Origin: Globodera rostochiensis
Taxonomy: Eukaryota > Nematoda > Chromadorea > Rhabditida > Heteroderidae
Assembly (NCBI GenBank): GCA_018350325.1
Contig: JAEVLN010000013.1
Span: 1,984,001 to 2,048,000 of the forward strand
Direction of reading: 5' to 3'
Length of the DNA: 64,000 bases
The first letter of the stretch is position 1, and every line of letters begins with the position of its first letter. Shown here one piece after another: positions 22,441 to 35,246 of this stretch. A program made the position numbers and the translations under genes. Below the pieces are notes generated by a model. That model did no database searches. It was not told where the DNA came from and saw nothing but the letters and a program-made list of their open reading frames with translations.

Positions 22441-24150
22441 AAAATAGAAAAAACAAATTTAAAAAATATGAAAACAAAAAAACAAACAAAAAACACACTG
22501 AGTTTGGCGATCTGCTGACAGCGGAATTATGTGAAGACACGAACAAATTGTGGATAAGTCACAATGTGCTGCTTAAATAGTAAATTTGATTGGAAATTTG
22601 TTTGTTTGAGTTCGCTACACTTAAAATTGACTCCGCAAAAGGGTTTTCTTTTTAAATAAATGATTTTTTAACACATTATTTGTTGGACTGAAAAGCGAAT
22701 AAAAAAAAGTGAATTAATGTTTGAATGAATTGTTGGCAATAATAAATCTTTGGCGTTCTGTCCTAAAACAAATTTTGTACTTTAATTTGCTTTGGTAATT
22801 TTTTGCCAATAAATTTTATCAGCAAAAGGGCGGGGAATAATATGGGGAAATATTAAAACAAAAACGAGCTTTCAGAATTTTTGGCAGTGCTTAAACCCTG
22901 TATCTAAACACATTTAGCATTTTTAATCAACACAATTTTTAGCTTTTATCCCAAAAATGATGGACAATAAATATTTGGCGACCGATGACGCGGTAATCTT
23001 CAAAGAACGTGTGGCGCCCGTCAGCGTGCCTATTGTCGTCGTGGTGTTGGTTTTGCCCTTCATGGCGCTGCTCGCCTTTGTTTCGCTGGTCCGTTTTTAT
23101 TAAAACAATTTTTTAGGAAAAGATTTTTGTCGCATTTCAGACGCTTTGCTACTTCACGTACTACAAGCCGAGGCGCCAGAAGCAACAGAAAGCGTCCACT
23201 AAACATTCCGAGGAGTTGGCGGTGATTGGCAAACGACAGACGAAAACCGATAACGCCATGGAGCAGCAGCCGCCATTTTTTTTCGATCTTCCATCGGATT
23301 TTGATGATGATGACGTTCAATCGATGCCGTTGGAGCTGCAGTCTGATCGCTCTTAGTGTTGTTTCGTCGTGCGTGAATTGTTTTTCTAACAATTTGTTGT
23401 TCCACAAAACTATTTATGCTTGTACTAATTTTCGTCGTTTCGATGAATAATATTGATACCCTCACATCATGCATAACCATTTTTGATTAAATTGAAGAAT
23501 TTCTGATCGAAGAATATGGCCCAAAAAGGGGGCGGAATTTGTTTTGTTCCCTTTTCCGCCGCTCTTTTCATTCTCTCCGCTGAAAGAGATCCCCGCGAAA
23601 AGTTCGGACCAGTAGCCACGAAATACAATAGGCCCGAGAACCGGATTCCGGGGCCGGATCTCCCTTAAAAATTTCGGTAGCCTTAAACCCCAGGAGGTTT
23701 GGCCTAACGGATCTAAATTTTTGAGTCTAGTAGGGCGACTTTTTAAAAAATTAAACAACAATTTATTGCCTAACACAGTGAATGCGCGATCCAACAATTT
23801 GATATGAGCATAAACAACAACAAATCACCATTATCCAATAATATCAACTACACAAGATTATCCTTAACACCTTTCTTCCACGCCATTCTTAACTTCTTCG
23901 TAAATCATCATTGGCTCCTCATGTCATCGCGTAGTTCGTCACATTCATTGCGCCATGTGATGATCGCTGGGAAACAGCGCCATGCGTGCCTTAAAAATTG
24001 TGTTCAAAACGTCCATTGATCGATCGTTGGCAGTTTTAATTAGTTTTACCTCCGCCTTTAAACGGTGCCGGTTCAATGTCGGAGTTCTGGCTGGTCCGGT
24101 CGGCGAGTCCAGCGCGGAACGATGTCCAACAGCAAGCTTTTCCACTACCT
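22440..24150. repeat. segmental duplication of 48.02-49.88 kb
   Basis: Same orientation, near-identical over the small membrane gene and its flanks. It joins the 35.5-41 kb-type block directly at its left edge, so 18.5-24.15 kb is a two-source mosaic. The right edge falls inside the last exon of the membrane-protein gene at 49.8 kb and next to the truncated LENG8 gene. Confidence 0.85.
22957..23356 (+). CDS. small single-pass membrane protein, copy A
   Basis: Two exons, 22,957-23,088 and 23,141-23,356, give 115 residues. It opens MMDNKYLATDD, then VPIVVVVLVLPFMALLAFVS as a membrane segment (about residues 23-47), then TLCYFTYYKPRR as the cytosolic edge. A polar, Gln/Lys-rich tail ends in an acidic LPSDFDDDDVQSMPLE. 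The AATTTTTAG upstream of the ATG could be a trans-splice acceptor. A copy at 48,572 differs at only one residue that I noticed. I do not recognise the family. Confidence 0.6.
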
Positions 24151-24163
24151 GTTTAGAATGCAA
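23930..24163 (-). pseudogene. truncated last-exon copy of the 49.8 kb membrane gene
   Basis: The minus strand reads SALDSPTGPARTPTLNRHRL, corresponding to the NYALDSPTGPARTSSREPAP end of the 50.45 kb gene but frameshifted after PART. The exons encoding the membrane anchor are absent, and the sequence between GACATCGTTC and CGCGCTGGAC is deleted. Upstream lies truncated LENG8. Confidence 0.65.
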
Positions 24164-24299
24164 TTTTTAAATTGAAAATTCGTCCCCCCCCCGGGACTTC
24201 CCAATAAATCAATAAAAATAATCCTCAGGGCATAAACAAAAGTGGCACATAATTTTAGTGGCATTTTTGTCCCAAAAATTTGCTTCACAAAAAAGACAC

Positions 24300-26470
24300 C
24301 ATCAAAGCGAAGCCCATGCACTCGTCGGCAATTGCGTCCGGCACCAATTCGTCCAACAAATAGGCAACATCTAAAAAATTTTAAATAAATTTCTTTATTT
24401 TTTTAAATAATGCAAAAAAACGAACAAACCAAGCGTTTCACGCATGTAAATGTAGTAGAGTAGACGATAGCTGGTGAACTCCCATCGGTTCGGACATGCG
24501 GCGGCAGGCACCAATTTGTACAACTGCTTCAACTGGTTCTGACACTGGTTGAACTCCCTGCAACAAAACACACAAAAAAGCATATGCAGCGGAGGGAGCG
24601 AGCGACATTTTGGATTGCAATTTTTGCAAGAAAAAAAAAATTTTACTCGCGGTCCCGTTTTTCGAGTGCCACCCGCGCATTCGCCTCGTACACCGACACG
24701 GTGAAGTCGTTGCGGATGTTCTGAATCATCAGGTCTTGCCGAATGCTTTTCAGTTGGTCGGATGCCTAAATTGATGTTGCATTCAAAAAGATTACGCGTT
24801 GTTTAATTTGTTGCTAAATAACAATTACGCAATTATAAATTGAATAAGCAAATATTTGTTAATCATTCAATAAACAAATTTCCGTACGTAGCGATAGTCG
24901 TTGAACTGCTTGTACTTCTCCTTCACATTTTTCAGCGACATTTTGAGCACATTTAGGGGCCGCACTTGGCTCGCGTCGGGCGATGCTGTGAGACGGAAGA
25001 AGGACTTTTCTTAAAATAACATTTATTTACATTTTTTGGGGGATAAAATTTGTAGGAAAATGCGCGCCAAAATGCCAACCAAAACCAACCAATGTCTGTG
25101 CATGTGCCGACAATGTTCAGCGAGGCAAAGTTTGGCCCAACTCCAACCAGTTCAGCACCGGTGAACATGGAGTGCATGGCGTCCACAGAAAATCTTAAAA
25201 ATTTTTTTGAGAGATCCATTCACAAAACAGCCAAGCCGTCCGGTCTAGAGTTTTGCGTCAAAAAAAAAGGCCGGGTTCGGCCGACACTCACTGGTGTCGG
25301 GGGGTTCAGGATGCTTTTTAAAATTTAAATTTCCAGAAATTTTGTTAAGCCCTAAAATTTCCTGAGGTTGTGAATTCCAATCCAACCCCCCGCCTCCGTC
25401 CGTCGACGACGCCCTTCCCGGACTCACTTATTGAAGGGCTGTCGTCTGTTTGATGCTGCTGCTGGCAGCACTGGACGACCGCCCACCCGCTGCGTTCGCT
25501 GTTCGTCGTCCGCGAAGCGTCGCGCGCGCTCCATCTTTCGCTCATTTGACACGTCAATCTGTCGCGCGACAAATTGTTTAAGTAGTCTACGCAACACAAC
25601 ACAACTTTTGTTGATTAGCCTAAAATTTCACCTGCCAATGCGGTGGTTGTTTCTGTTGCTGCTGCTGTTGGAATGAACCACCGCCGCCGGCACCACCGCT
25701 TAACGAAGTGAACGACCGGAACGGTCCGACGGGTCCACCGGACGACGGCAATTGCCCCGACGTCCTCGATGTGCTGCTGCCACTGAGCAAAAAATTGTTG
25801 TTGTTGTTCTCCAGTTGTTGCTGTTGTTGCTTCTGCAACTTCTGCTGCTGCTTCTTCAATCGTTCCCGTTCCTTTTTACTCAGCGTCTGATAAATAATAA
25901 TAACAATATACACATATTTCAAGGATATTCGATTAGATCTTGACAATCAAATATATACTATATAAGCCAATCCTATCACTCCCAATCATCGCACCTCCCC
26001 CCCCCCCCGCCCCATTCACCGTTTTCTGACGCGTCGGCGAGTACGACGGCGACTTTGCTTGGTACCGGTCAGCAGCAGGTTGATGCCTAAAGTTCGAAAA
26101 TGTGTTCTTCCAAACGAAGGTTCACATCTCCCCCGTTCAAATTTCTCCGCTTTTGAATTACCAAAACAAAAACAAAAAATCCCCCCCCCCCTTTTTTTTA
26201 ATGCCCCACCCCCGGCACATACAATTGAAAACGCGGCACCGCCTTGGCCACCAACGGCGCCCGGCCTTAGCTCATGCGCGGAGGTGGTCGAAAAAAATGT
26301 TTGTTGCTGTTGCTGGTATTGAACAGCGCCACCAAATCGTTCGTCGCCGACAAACGGTGAGACTTTGCTGCGTTTGGGTGGGGGTGATCCGGGTGAAGGA
26401 ATGAAGAAGAAAGAAGAGGACTGGCCATTTGTTGGGCCACCAATACTTAAAAAATTGCCGCGCTGAGTCC
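24300..26470 (-). CDS. LENG8/SAC3-GANP-type protein, central and C-terminal part (truncated)
   Basis: Minus-strand exons encode, in order, a Ser/Gln-rich region with SPPPKRSKV, a basic coiled-coil [18 protein letters not shown] with poly-Gln and poly-Asn, [114 protein letters not shown] and [20 protein letters not shown]. These are the SAC3/GANP hallmarks of LENG8 (RPV.VLKKSL...[42 protein letters not shown]). The frame ends at a GTGTCT donor at 24,299; the last roughly 120 family residues are not found, because a duplicated block begins there. The N-terminal part is at 11.3-13.2 kb on the other strand. Confidence 0.78.
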
Positions 26471-26479
26471 ATACCGTTG

Positions 26480-27165
26480 AGAAATGGCCATTTTTTTTGA
26501 TCAAAAAAGTTTATTCTTTTTTTAGTGTTGGCAAGGGGAGAGCTATTTTGCTAGAAATTTTTGAATTTACGGAATTCGATGCGAAAAAACGACAAAAGTT
26601 TTTGGAGTTTAAAAATGAATAGAACGCAAAAGTCAAAGTCAAGTTTGTCCAGTCTGACAATGAGCACAAAAGCTTAAAGTTGAATAAGTTCCGAATTATG
26701 GATGCTTAGGACATGGAATTTCAGCTTTCATACCAAAAGTTGAGAGAAGGGGGAGGGGCGCGGATCGAAAACATTTTCAAGAAACAATTATTAGTGGACA
26801 TGGTTGACGGTTTTGTTTTAACCGTTCGGCATTAAGCCGGTTCTACCAACGTTTTCGGCATGGCCAACCAAACCGGCGCTACCCCAGTTATGGGGTCGGC
26901 ACCAAATTGGGCAATTTCCGGGGACGGCAAAAATGAAACGCTGTGCCCTAGAAAACATGCCTTTGAAATTGGTGAGATTTTTTTTCGTCGGGACCGCAAT
27001 TCTTAAGGATTGCCTAAAACCGGGCGAGCGCCGTCAACTCGCTACCCAATTGTTAAAGGCATTTAGTGTTGTTTGAAAAAAGTTAACGTAAAGAAACTCG
27101 CATCCTTTTGACCAATTTCCGAAAACCTAATTCAAAATCCAATCCGTATTAAGAACAAGTCAAAA
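26480..27165. other. no gene recognised between LENG8 part and uba-1
   Basis: AT-rich DNA with no convincing exons on either strand. It is one candidate location for a rearrangement breakpoint. Confidence 0.5.
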
Positions 27166-27169
27166 TCAG

Positions 27170-27392
27170 AATACAACGTTACATCACAATACTATAATAT
27201 ATCAACAACAATATATCCATACAATTATCCTTTAAATCACAATACGATAATATACCGGCAACAATATATCCATACAATTATCCTTTACATCACAATACGA
27301 TAATATACCGGCAACAATATATCCTTACAATTATCCTTTACATCACAATACGATAATATACCGGCAACAATATATCCTTACAATTATCCTAT
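27170..27392. repeat. four-copy satellite of about 57 bases, 3' of uba-1
   Basis: Direct copies of TACATCACAATACGATAATA plus CCGGCAACAATATATCC, about 57 bases each, ending within a few bases of the uba-1 stop codon. They would lie in the 3' UTR or downstream. Confidence 0.85.
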
Positions 27393-27393
27393 C

Positions 27394-30300
27394 TCAACGG
27401 AAATTATATTTGACGAATGGGATCTCAACATCTTCGTCCTTGTCGTTCTGTGTCATTGCCTCAAAAACAAGCGCTCGGCAATGCTCTGGCACTTTAACGC
27501 GCGAAACATCCTCCAACACCTTGACCACGCTGAAATGATTATTACAAATTAGGCAAACACTTCGAAAAAATAGCGGACAAAAAATACACTAAAATAAACT
27601 ACTTAATAAAAATGAGAACGAGTTGAAAGATTAAACTCACTCGGTAGCTCTGCGCTCCGTGACCTTTGCGAGAGGTTGGAAAAATGCGTACAAAAGTGCG
27701 ACACCAGAAGATATCATCGAAACGTGAAGGCCCGTTTGAGTCTAAAAATGATCATTAATCGGTGTGTACAAGAGATTTTCTCGGCAACAAGAGAATTTTT
27801 TTTTAAAGTTTAATCGATATTCAATCATGTGATTCAGTTTAAATAGGCTTGCGCCGCTAGAAGCTCATTCGATCTTTTGTCGAAAAATTTTGGAATCACA
27901 TGTTTTCCCGGTCGTGTACCAGCCCAAACTCTAATGCACCAAAAGGCAAATGAGCACCTCAATCCACTCAATGAGCTGCCCCAACGTCATCGGTCCGTTC
28001 ACTTCAAGTCGATCCCAAAGGGTGAATTCAACATCGCGATACTAAAATTGAAAATCATCATCGCTTTGTGAGAACTACTCCAAGAAATTCCCAACGGTGC
28101 CCTCACCTTCTTCTTCTGAGCTCTCCCCGGTTCGCTGAACGCAATAAAAGGCATGGCCAAATTGATGAAGGAACTTTTGAAGCGTTCAATCGGTGCTTTC
28201 GAGTGTTTGCCAAGTGCCTCAATGGTTTTATAAAGTTCGAGGCAGACAAGGCCCGAAACGAAGGCAGTGGTCGTTGCAAGTGCCGGGATGATTTTGCCCG
28301 CAATTTGCTTCGTCTAAAAAAAGCTGCTGGATGTTGAATGGATGCATACATTATAAAAAAAACTTGCCTTCATAAGATTGGCCTTTTCGATGTTGTAATT
28401 TTCGGCCCGCAAATTGGAGGCACTTGTCACAAAGTCGACGTGATGGTTGGTGTCATCGTCTTTCTCGAAGTCAACCGGTTTCATACGGCGAATGTTCTCC
28501 AGTTTCAATTTGGCCAAGCTGACGTTCAATGAGTCCAGTAAACGCTCAGTTTCATCTATTAAGTTTCCAGATTTATTTCAAAAGACATAAGCACCTCAAA
28601 TTACACTAAAAATTACCCGCGCTGCCCGTCGCAGAATCATTCGCTGCTGCCTCGGCATCAGTCACAGCAATGCGCATTCCCTCCAATGGTTTAAACGGCT
28701 TCGATTGGTACGCGGCGGACAACATCCCCACTCGATCGCGATCAGTGAGCGGAGTCAAACTGTACGACTGAGCACGCAAAATAGAAGCCGAGTAGACAAA
28801 CTCGAAATGTTCAGCCTGGAAGAAAAAGAGCAAATTAAAAAACGAAACCGACGGTCTATCCCTTAAGACATTCAATCTATACATTGTCGATGTCGAATTT
28901 CAATGGATGTGGACAACGTTTGGTGCCACTCCAGAACTTGTCGCCTTGTGCAGTAAGCTTGAAAAGGAAACAATTTTTAAGAGACTTTTCATTTAGTTTT
29001 ATGCAAAAAACTAGACCATATCCGAAGGAAAAGTGTGCAGCATTTGTGAAATATCGTTGCGGTAGAGAATGTCGAACAATTCGCGCGCCCAAGTCACACA
29101 TTCGTCCGCACTTTTTGGGTACTCTTTGACCAGCGCGCGGTTGAGAATATCCAACACTTCGACCTGAAAGACAAATAAATTAAACTATTTATAAGAAAAT
29201 CCAGCCATTAAATTTTTGTTAAAGGACCGACTTAAAAGGAGCCCTTTAACTCCACACGATTTTTTTGTTGTTGCAAAACTAATGAATGACGAGCTAAATG
29301 AACACTGAAATAAATGCCCAAAAATCAAAGTCCAATGAAAAGGACAGTACCCGTTGTGAAATCGTCATTTGCTGAACACGAGCCAAAAAGTCAGTTACAT
29401 TGTCCAAGTATTGGTTGACCGTTTCCGCAACCGATGAGAAATAGTCGGCGAATTTCTGTAAGAAAAAACTGAAAACCCTGTATATTTTGCTTTGCTTAAT
29501 CCAACCAAATTAATTTATAAAAATTTTTACCGCTCTCGCCCATTGAATGGTGTGTTCAATTTGGTAGGGAAAGTTTCGCAACGTGCAGATGGGCGTCTCT
29601 TTCTCAGGCGGGTCCGAAGTTGAACTAAAAGCGTCGTTTAAGGCACAAATAACTGCACGTTATCGTTCGTGGACCCACCCGTAAGACTCCGTCAAATGCG
29701 GAAAGACCACTTGAGTGTTGCCCTTGGCTCCCATTGTGCCGGACTCGAGCAATGGTAATTGGTAATAAACGCATCGGCGATCAACGTAACGACCTGAATT
29801 TAGAAAATATTTATAAACGCCAACAGATACCAAGATATTAGAAACTATTTTTTAACAAAAAGTATTAAATTTTTACAAATAAATGAACTCCGACCTCCTC
29901 CACCTATGCCCCCACTCCTTAACTTACGTGCATCAACATTGTCAAGAGCGTTGCAAACGCCGTTCAAGTTGGCAAAAAAACTGTCGCCAAAAATGTGCTC
30001 GGTAGTGTCAGCAACAATGTCCGACAATGGAGTGATGCGAATATCGGAGTTGAACGCTTTGACTGCACGGGCCGCAACTTCTGACTTCTTTTTCTAAAGC
30101 AATAAATCAGAATCTCATACTTCAAATGTTTTTTAATAAGTTTTGAGATTTTCAAGAAAAAGCATTAACTCACCCCAACATCCGGACGATGGAACAAAAA
30201 CTGACGGTTCAAGTTGGAAACTTCGATTGTGTCCGGATCAGTGATTTTCAATGAGCCGCCCTCACCACAAGCCACGCCCATCATCGCCTGAAGCATTTGA

Positions 30301-32494
30301 ATTGATTTTTCCCCGCCCCAATATTTTTACCAAGTTCTTCAACAGTTCACAGCCAATCGCACCCGCACCCACAATGAACCATTTCTGCTGCTGAAGCGCC
30401 TCCTGAAACTTCCAGCCGAAAACTGCTGCTTGGCCATCATAACGACTGAGGTGCTGTGCATAAAAACAAATATAAAACCGCTCATAGTTTTAAATATTGT
30501 TAAACACGATTCAAAAATGGTTTTAGTTATGTTCATAATAGCTAAGCTGCACTAAATGAATGTTCAAATAAAGGATTTTATGTGCCTACCGGAACGCAAT
30601 CGGCCAACTCCAACTTGTCCGCGTCAAACGTCGAATTAGCGCCCGGCAGTGCCTCTAATGAGCTGGTGTAAAGGAACTGATTAAGAGGTGTCGTGTGATG
30701 CGTGACCGCCTTCATCGCTTCTTGAGCCACAAAACCGCCTATGACGGAAGCGATCGGTTGGAGATTCCCAGAGCCCTAAAACTTGCAACATGATTAATTA
30801 GTCGACTGCAGTTCTCCTTTTAACCTGATAAGAAAAATTGCAGAGCAATTGTTCTGGTATGTCGGGTGAGTACTTTGGAAGGAACGTCTTCATCAAATCT
30901 GCATCATACTTAAACCGTGGCATCGGTTTGCACAGTTCCTAAAAATAAAAGGCAATCGTTAACTGTTTTTCAATGGTGAAAAACCATCGCTTCGAATTTG
31001 TACAGTGCCTGCCACAGAGCGTGAAGCTGTGCGGGCTCGTCAAATTTGGCAAAGTCCCAGATCATAAAATTGGGCTCTTCAAGCGCTAACGGTTTGAATG
31101 TCTCGAACACCATAAAATTGGGCTCTTCAAGCGCTTCCGACAACGGTTTGAATGTCATTTGCTTGGGCATTTTGACCTGGCGAACACGGCCGCGAGAAAT
31201 GGTCCCTTGGATCACTTTGGAGTAAGCCGCGAGTGCCTGTCCGACATTGAAGATGTTCTCTGAAAAGGGGCAAACAATCAGACTCAAATCAGTACACCAA
31301 AAATAAATCCAAACTGGGTCTCATCAATTACATCATCCTTTTCTGGATTAACCCAAAAAGACCAACATTTAAAACATACTTCCTTTCGACGTTACAGGAA
31401 CGGCTGGAAGATTGCTCAGCTCGTTGTGTTCAAAGTCGGTGAACACGACGTGATCCCCGTCCTCCAGCTGATGAAATACGCCTTCGAGTGTGAAAATGTC
31501 GCCGGTTTCGCAGTTAATGTGCTCGATCAAAATCTAGAAGCGGGATAAACGTCAGTTGATATAAAAAGCCTTATTACCTCCTTGCACGTTTCTCCGTTGG
31601 AATCGTGGATCGTGAAGTCGTCGCCCAAGTCGACAAAAGCGTAAGAAAAAAGCCCACGCGCATCGGCCGAGATGAACATTTTGCCGTGTTTACGCATCCA
31701 CTCGTTAACACGCGTTTGCTCGTAAAAGGGCGCGTCTGTGAGAATGACCAACTGAAAAAAACAAAAACCATTCCGCCATGTTATTAGAGCCATAAAGCTG
31801 TTGCCCGCTCTCAATAAAAGCTAAAACGTCTTATAGAAGCAGGAAATCAGAAGTCCCCAAAGCCCTTAATAACTAGACATCGCTAACAAATTTTTTTTTT
31901 GAGGATTTTCAAATAAACACTTACATCGAATTGTTTGACGAACTCTTCAGTGAGAGGCTCAAGAGAAATTGCACAGTTCACAGTGTCGTTCAGTTCCGCC
32001 AGCTTGTGGAAACAAGTTTTAGCTCGGTTCTTCCCCACGTCGCTTTTGCTGACATAAAAGTTCGCTGACAGGTCGAAGTAATCCACATTTTTGGTGTCCT
32101 GAAGAGTCACCGAGCGAACACCACCTTAATGTAAATTGGACTGTCAAAATAAAGTCTCGATTCAGTTACATGGAGAGTAATTCGACCCCCTATCACCAAT
32201 AAAACACAATAAACCCGTATATATAATTGAACAGCACAAACCAAGAATCAGGTTTTTCGCGACCTCCACTCCCACAGAGCCGAGTCCACTGACGAGGACT
32301 GAAGCTTTGCGCAGATGTTCCATAGCCGAATGACCAAGCGCGTAACTGAAAATAAAAATATACTAAATTTCTTGAACAATTCGGCACTATATTAGTTACA
32401 TCTGTCGAGAGTAGAGGTTCGTGTCGACCCCCTCCGTCGCCGCTGCGTTTGCTGTCCCATTAGTGGCACTATTCGGAATGCTGTTTGCTGCCAT
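27394..32494 (-). CDS. uba-1: ubiquitin-activating enzyme E1 (UBA1)
   Basis: About 20 exons read in order as a full-length E1 of roughly 1,050 residues. It starts [13 protein letters not shown] at 32,494. Then come [20 protein letters not shown] and [16 protein letters not shown] (inactive adenylation domain), the Cys-domain half [24 protein letters not shown] and [16 protein letters not shown] (active adenylation nucleotide fold), [34 protein letters not shown], [20 protein letters not shown], and [20 protein letters not shown] with the catalytic Cys. [20 protein letters not shown] follows, and a ubiquitin-fold domain ending [12 protein letters not shown]. It activates ubiquitin by adenylation and thioester transfer to E2 enzymes. 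An unusual in-frame tandem duplication sits near 31,055-31,155. The TTCAATTTAG just 5' of the start could be a trans-splice acceptor. Confidence 0.93.
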
Positions 32495-32559
32495 TATTGT
32501 ACCGTTTTTATTTGGTACCTAAATTGAACATCAGTAGAAAAAATTTGTTAAAAAATAAA

Positions 32560-34200
32560 CTTTTTCGGATGTGTCAGAGACGAGAGTACCACAAACAATT
32601 TTAGCTTTTTTCGCGGCTCAAAGCGGGGATGAATGCACCACGAAAAGACAAAACAATTCCAAAAATATTCCCTTTCGTTGGTGTGGGAAGTCGGGGTTTA
32701 ACAGACTCAAAAACCCTGTACCCGTATCTGTAAAGTACAGAGAAACGGGTTCTACTCTACATATTTGTACGCAATTTGGAATGATTTGATTGGGTTAAGC
32801 CATTGGACAGTCTGAAAAAAGTTAGGCCAGTAAAGCTTAAAATTTGATTTATGTTGCCGTAACTTTTTAGCTTTTGCGTGTTGATATATTCTATTAATGT
32901 AAGCTTTCGATATACAAAATCTTTGATTAGTTACAGTTGAAAAAATCATGAAAATAGCGAATTGGGAGGTAGCGAGCGAATTGGTGATCCATTTGATTCG
33001 CATTTCCTTCCGTTTATGCTTATATATGCAATTGGTCTTTTTTTTTTGTTTTTTATCATCTTATTTTTTTATCGGAACGATTGCATTTAATTTTAAAAGT
33101 ACTTTTAAAAGAATTTTTCAAACTTTGCTAATTTGTACATTAGGTAAATCATAAACGACTTTTGGTTCCTGTTTACGCGCCCCAACCTATTTCTTTGCTT
33201 CTCTCGTGATTCCCTATTCGCAAAAAAAAAAAAAAACATGAAAATCTCGGCCCTAATCATTAGACGTATTGCTTGCATTTTAATCGACTTTGAGACAAAA
33301 GCGAATTTTGAAATTTAGTCCGAATTCGGGTCAGGGGTTCGAAATTGTCTCAGATTCGGATTTTACGCCCCCGAATACCCCCAGAAAGACCTCGTAAGAG
33401 TTTTTTGGACACGTAAACTGGACTAGAACCAAAAATTTACCTGACAAATAAATTTGATTGATCTTTTTTAGTTACTCTTGGACATGGCCCGATTTTACAA
33501 GGGTCTAATGCCTTTGCTAGCCGTAGTTGTGGGCAGCACATTTTTCCTTCAATTTTTTCAACGCGCAAAATTCCAATTTAAATCACAACGACAGCCCGAG
33601 CTGGATTATCTTGGTCTTACCTCAGGTTTTGCAAAAATTTGACCTTTAAATTTATTTTGAAATCTTCTGGAAACCACAAATTGTAGACCCCCCCCCCGCC
33701 CCCTTTTTGTTCTTTCCTACTCCTCACATTCACTACACAACACAACATATTTACGCAACAATTTATGTGTCAAATAACAAGAAGAGAGGTGATGTGAAAA
33801 AATGGGAATTAAAATTTGCATAAATTTGAAACAAAAAAAAAAAGTCTCTCCTCTCTAAACATCGTGGATATTACTATTGATTTCGTTCTATGAAGAACAA
33901 CACCATCACTGTACCTATCGATCAAAAAGGGAAGCCTTTTGATTTCTAAAAAATTGTGTTTTCAAAAATTTCAAGCGATGTCCCCGGCGTGCCGAAACGT
34001 CCCGAACCCTTTAAAGTGGTTTTCCGCCATTCTTTCTGATTCATGCAGCAGCATTAACATAGACGGCGGGGGGGGGCTGAAGGACAGGAAAATGTTTGTA
34101 ACTTTTGAAAATAAAAGCTAACAGGCAAGCGCAATTAAAGCTTTTCTTTCATCACCAAAACACAACAACAATGCACAATACAAATTCACGTTAGGAACAA
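32560..34200. other. no gene recognised
   Basis: AT-rich intergenic DNA between uba-1 and the 34.3 kb membrane gene. Open frames are short and lack motifs. Poly-C (33,686) and poly-A tracts are present. Confidence 0.5.
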
Positions 34201-34296
34201 CAAACTATTTACAAATGATAGATACATACATATGACGCAAAAAGAACAAACAATATGCGATCGAGATGGGAGTTTTGGACTTCTTTAATGGTCTCA

Positions 34297-34812
34297 TCAA
34301 CGCAGTGAGGTAGGCACCTCCACGCCAGCTGTCTGAGCAGTTAACGACACTCCATTCCTCGCGCTCATGACGCTCCCAGCACTTGCGGCCTTTCCAGCAC
34401 TCGCGGCAGCTTTCCCAACTCTCGCAGGTCCACGATATGAGTCAGGCACCAACACGCCATAAGTTTGAGCAGCTAATGACTCTTCATGAGGGCTCGCGGC
34501 TTTCACAGCATTCGTTGACTTCCCGGCATTCACTTCTTTCCCGGCACGCGCGGCTTTCTTGGCACTCGCGGCTTTCCCGGCATTCGCGGCTTTCCGAGCT
34601 TTTCCAGCACTTGCGGTCTTCCGAGCCTTCCCAGCACTCGCGGCCTTCCTCCGATGACGGACCACGCACATCACAGTTACCATTAAGAGGACGCTAAAAA
34701 ATTTGTTTCTGAGTTGCAGGAATAATGAATGAAAAAGAAAAGAAACTCACATCACAGCAACAACACAAAGCATGATGACGGGCCAATACGAAGAAAAGTT
34801 GAAGTCCAACAT
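34297..34812 (-). CDS. Ala/Gly/Lys-repeat single-pass membrane protein
   Basis: Exon 1 (34,812-34,751) and exon 2 (34,693-34,297) join in frame. The product begins MLDFNFSSYWPVIMLCVVAV, continuing as one hydrophobic segment to CVVRHRRK. An A-S-A-G-K-A-based repeat region of about 60 residues follows. Two short motifs, AAQTYGVLVPDSY and TAQTAGVEVPTSL, lie near the C-terminus. The second motif type (A-A/T-Q...GVxVP) also occurs in the large membrane protein at 44.7 kb (AAQYGVEVPDSV). There is no signal-peptide cleavage site that I would trust, so a signal-anchor with a cytosolic or extracellular basic tail is possible. Family unknown. Confidence 0.6.
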
Positions 34813-34860
34813 TGTGTTCAGTTTTCAGAGGAAATAAATTTGAATGCAAAAAACCGGACA

Positions 34861-34868
34861 TTTATATA
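34861..34868 (-). promoter_or_regulatory. TATA box of the 34.8 kb membrane gene
   Basis: The minus strand reads CCTATATAAATG about 50 bases upstream of the ATG, the same spacing as in the other cluster members. Confidence 0.5.
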
Positions 34869-35246
34869 GGCTTTGGGTATTTAATCTGGGTGTTTTTTCC
34901 TTTTTTTTATTGCATTTTTGTTAAGAAAATTGGACAAAAACTTTTAAAAGTGAAAAACAAAAGGGTCCCCCTCTTGTTTTTTTTTCTTCAAATTTTATTT
35001 CAGGGGGGAATTTCCCCCCCCCCCCCCCTGGTTACGCCACTGGGAGCCATGCCCTCCTCGACTTAATTGTTTTTTTACTAATTGTCGTTTGTGTTGAGAT
35101 TTGCTATCAAAACCAAAATAAACTTTCAAATATTTAGAAATTTGGCGATCTGTCACTAAAAATTTCAAATTTTCAGGTTAAAATCCACCAAAATTTCTGC
35201 TGTTTGTTGCTTAGAAACACCATCTTTAGTGGTGTATTTTTAATCC

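Noticed and set aside
25708..25943. Plus-strand Leu/Cys-rich frames opposite LENG8
   Set aside because: Antisense of CAG/CAA poly-Gln and poly-Asn codons in the coiled-coil exon.
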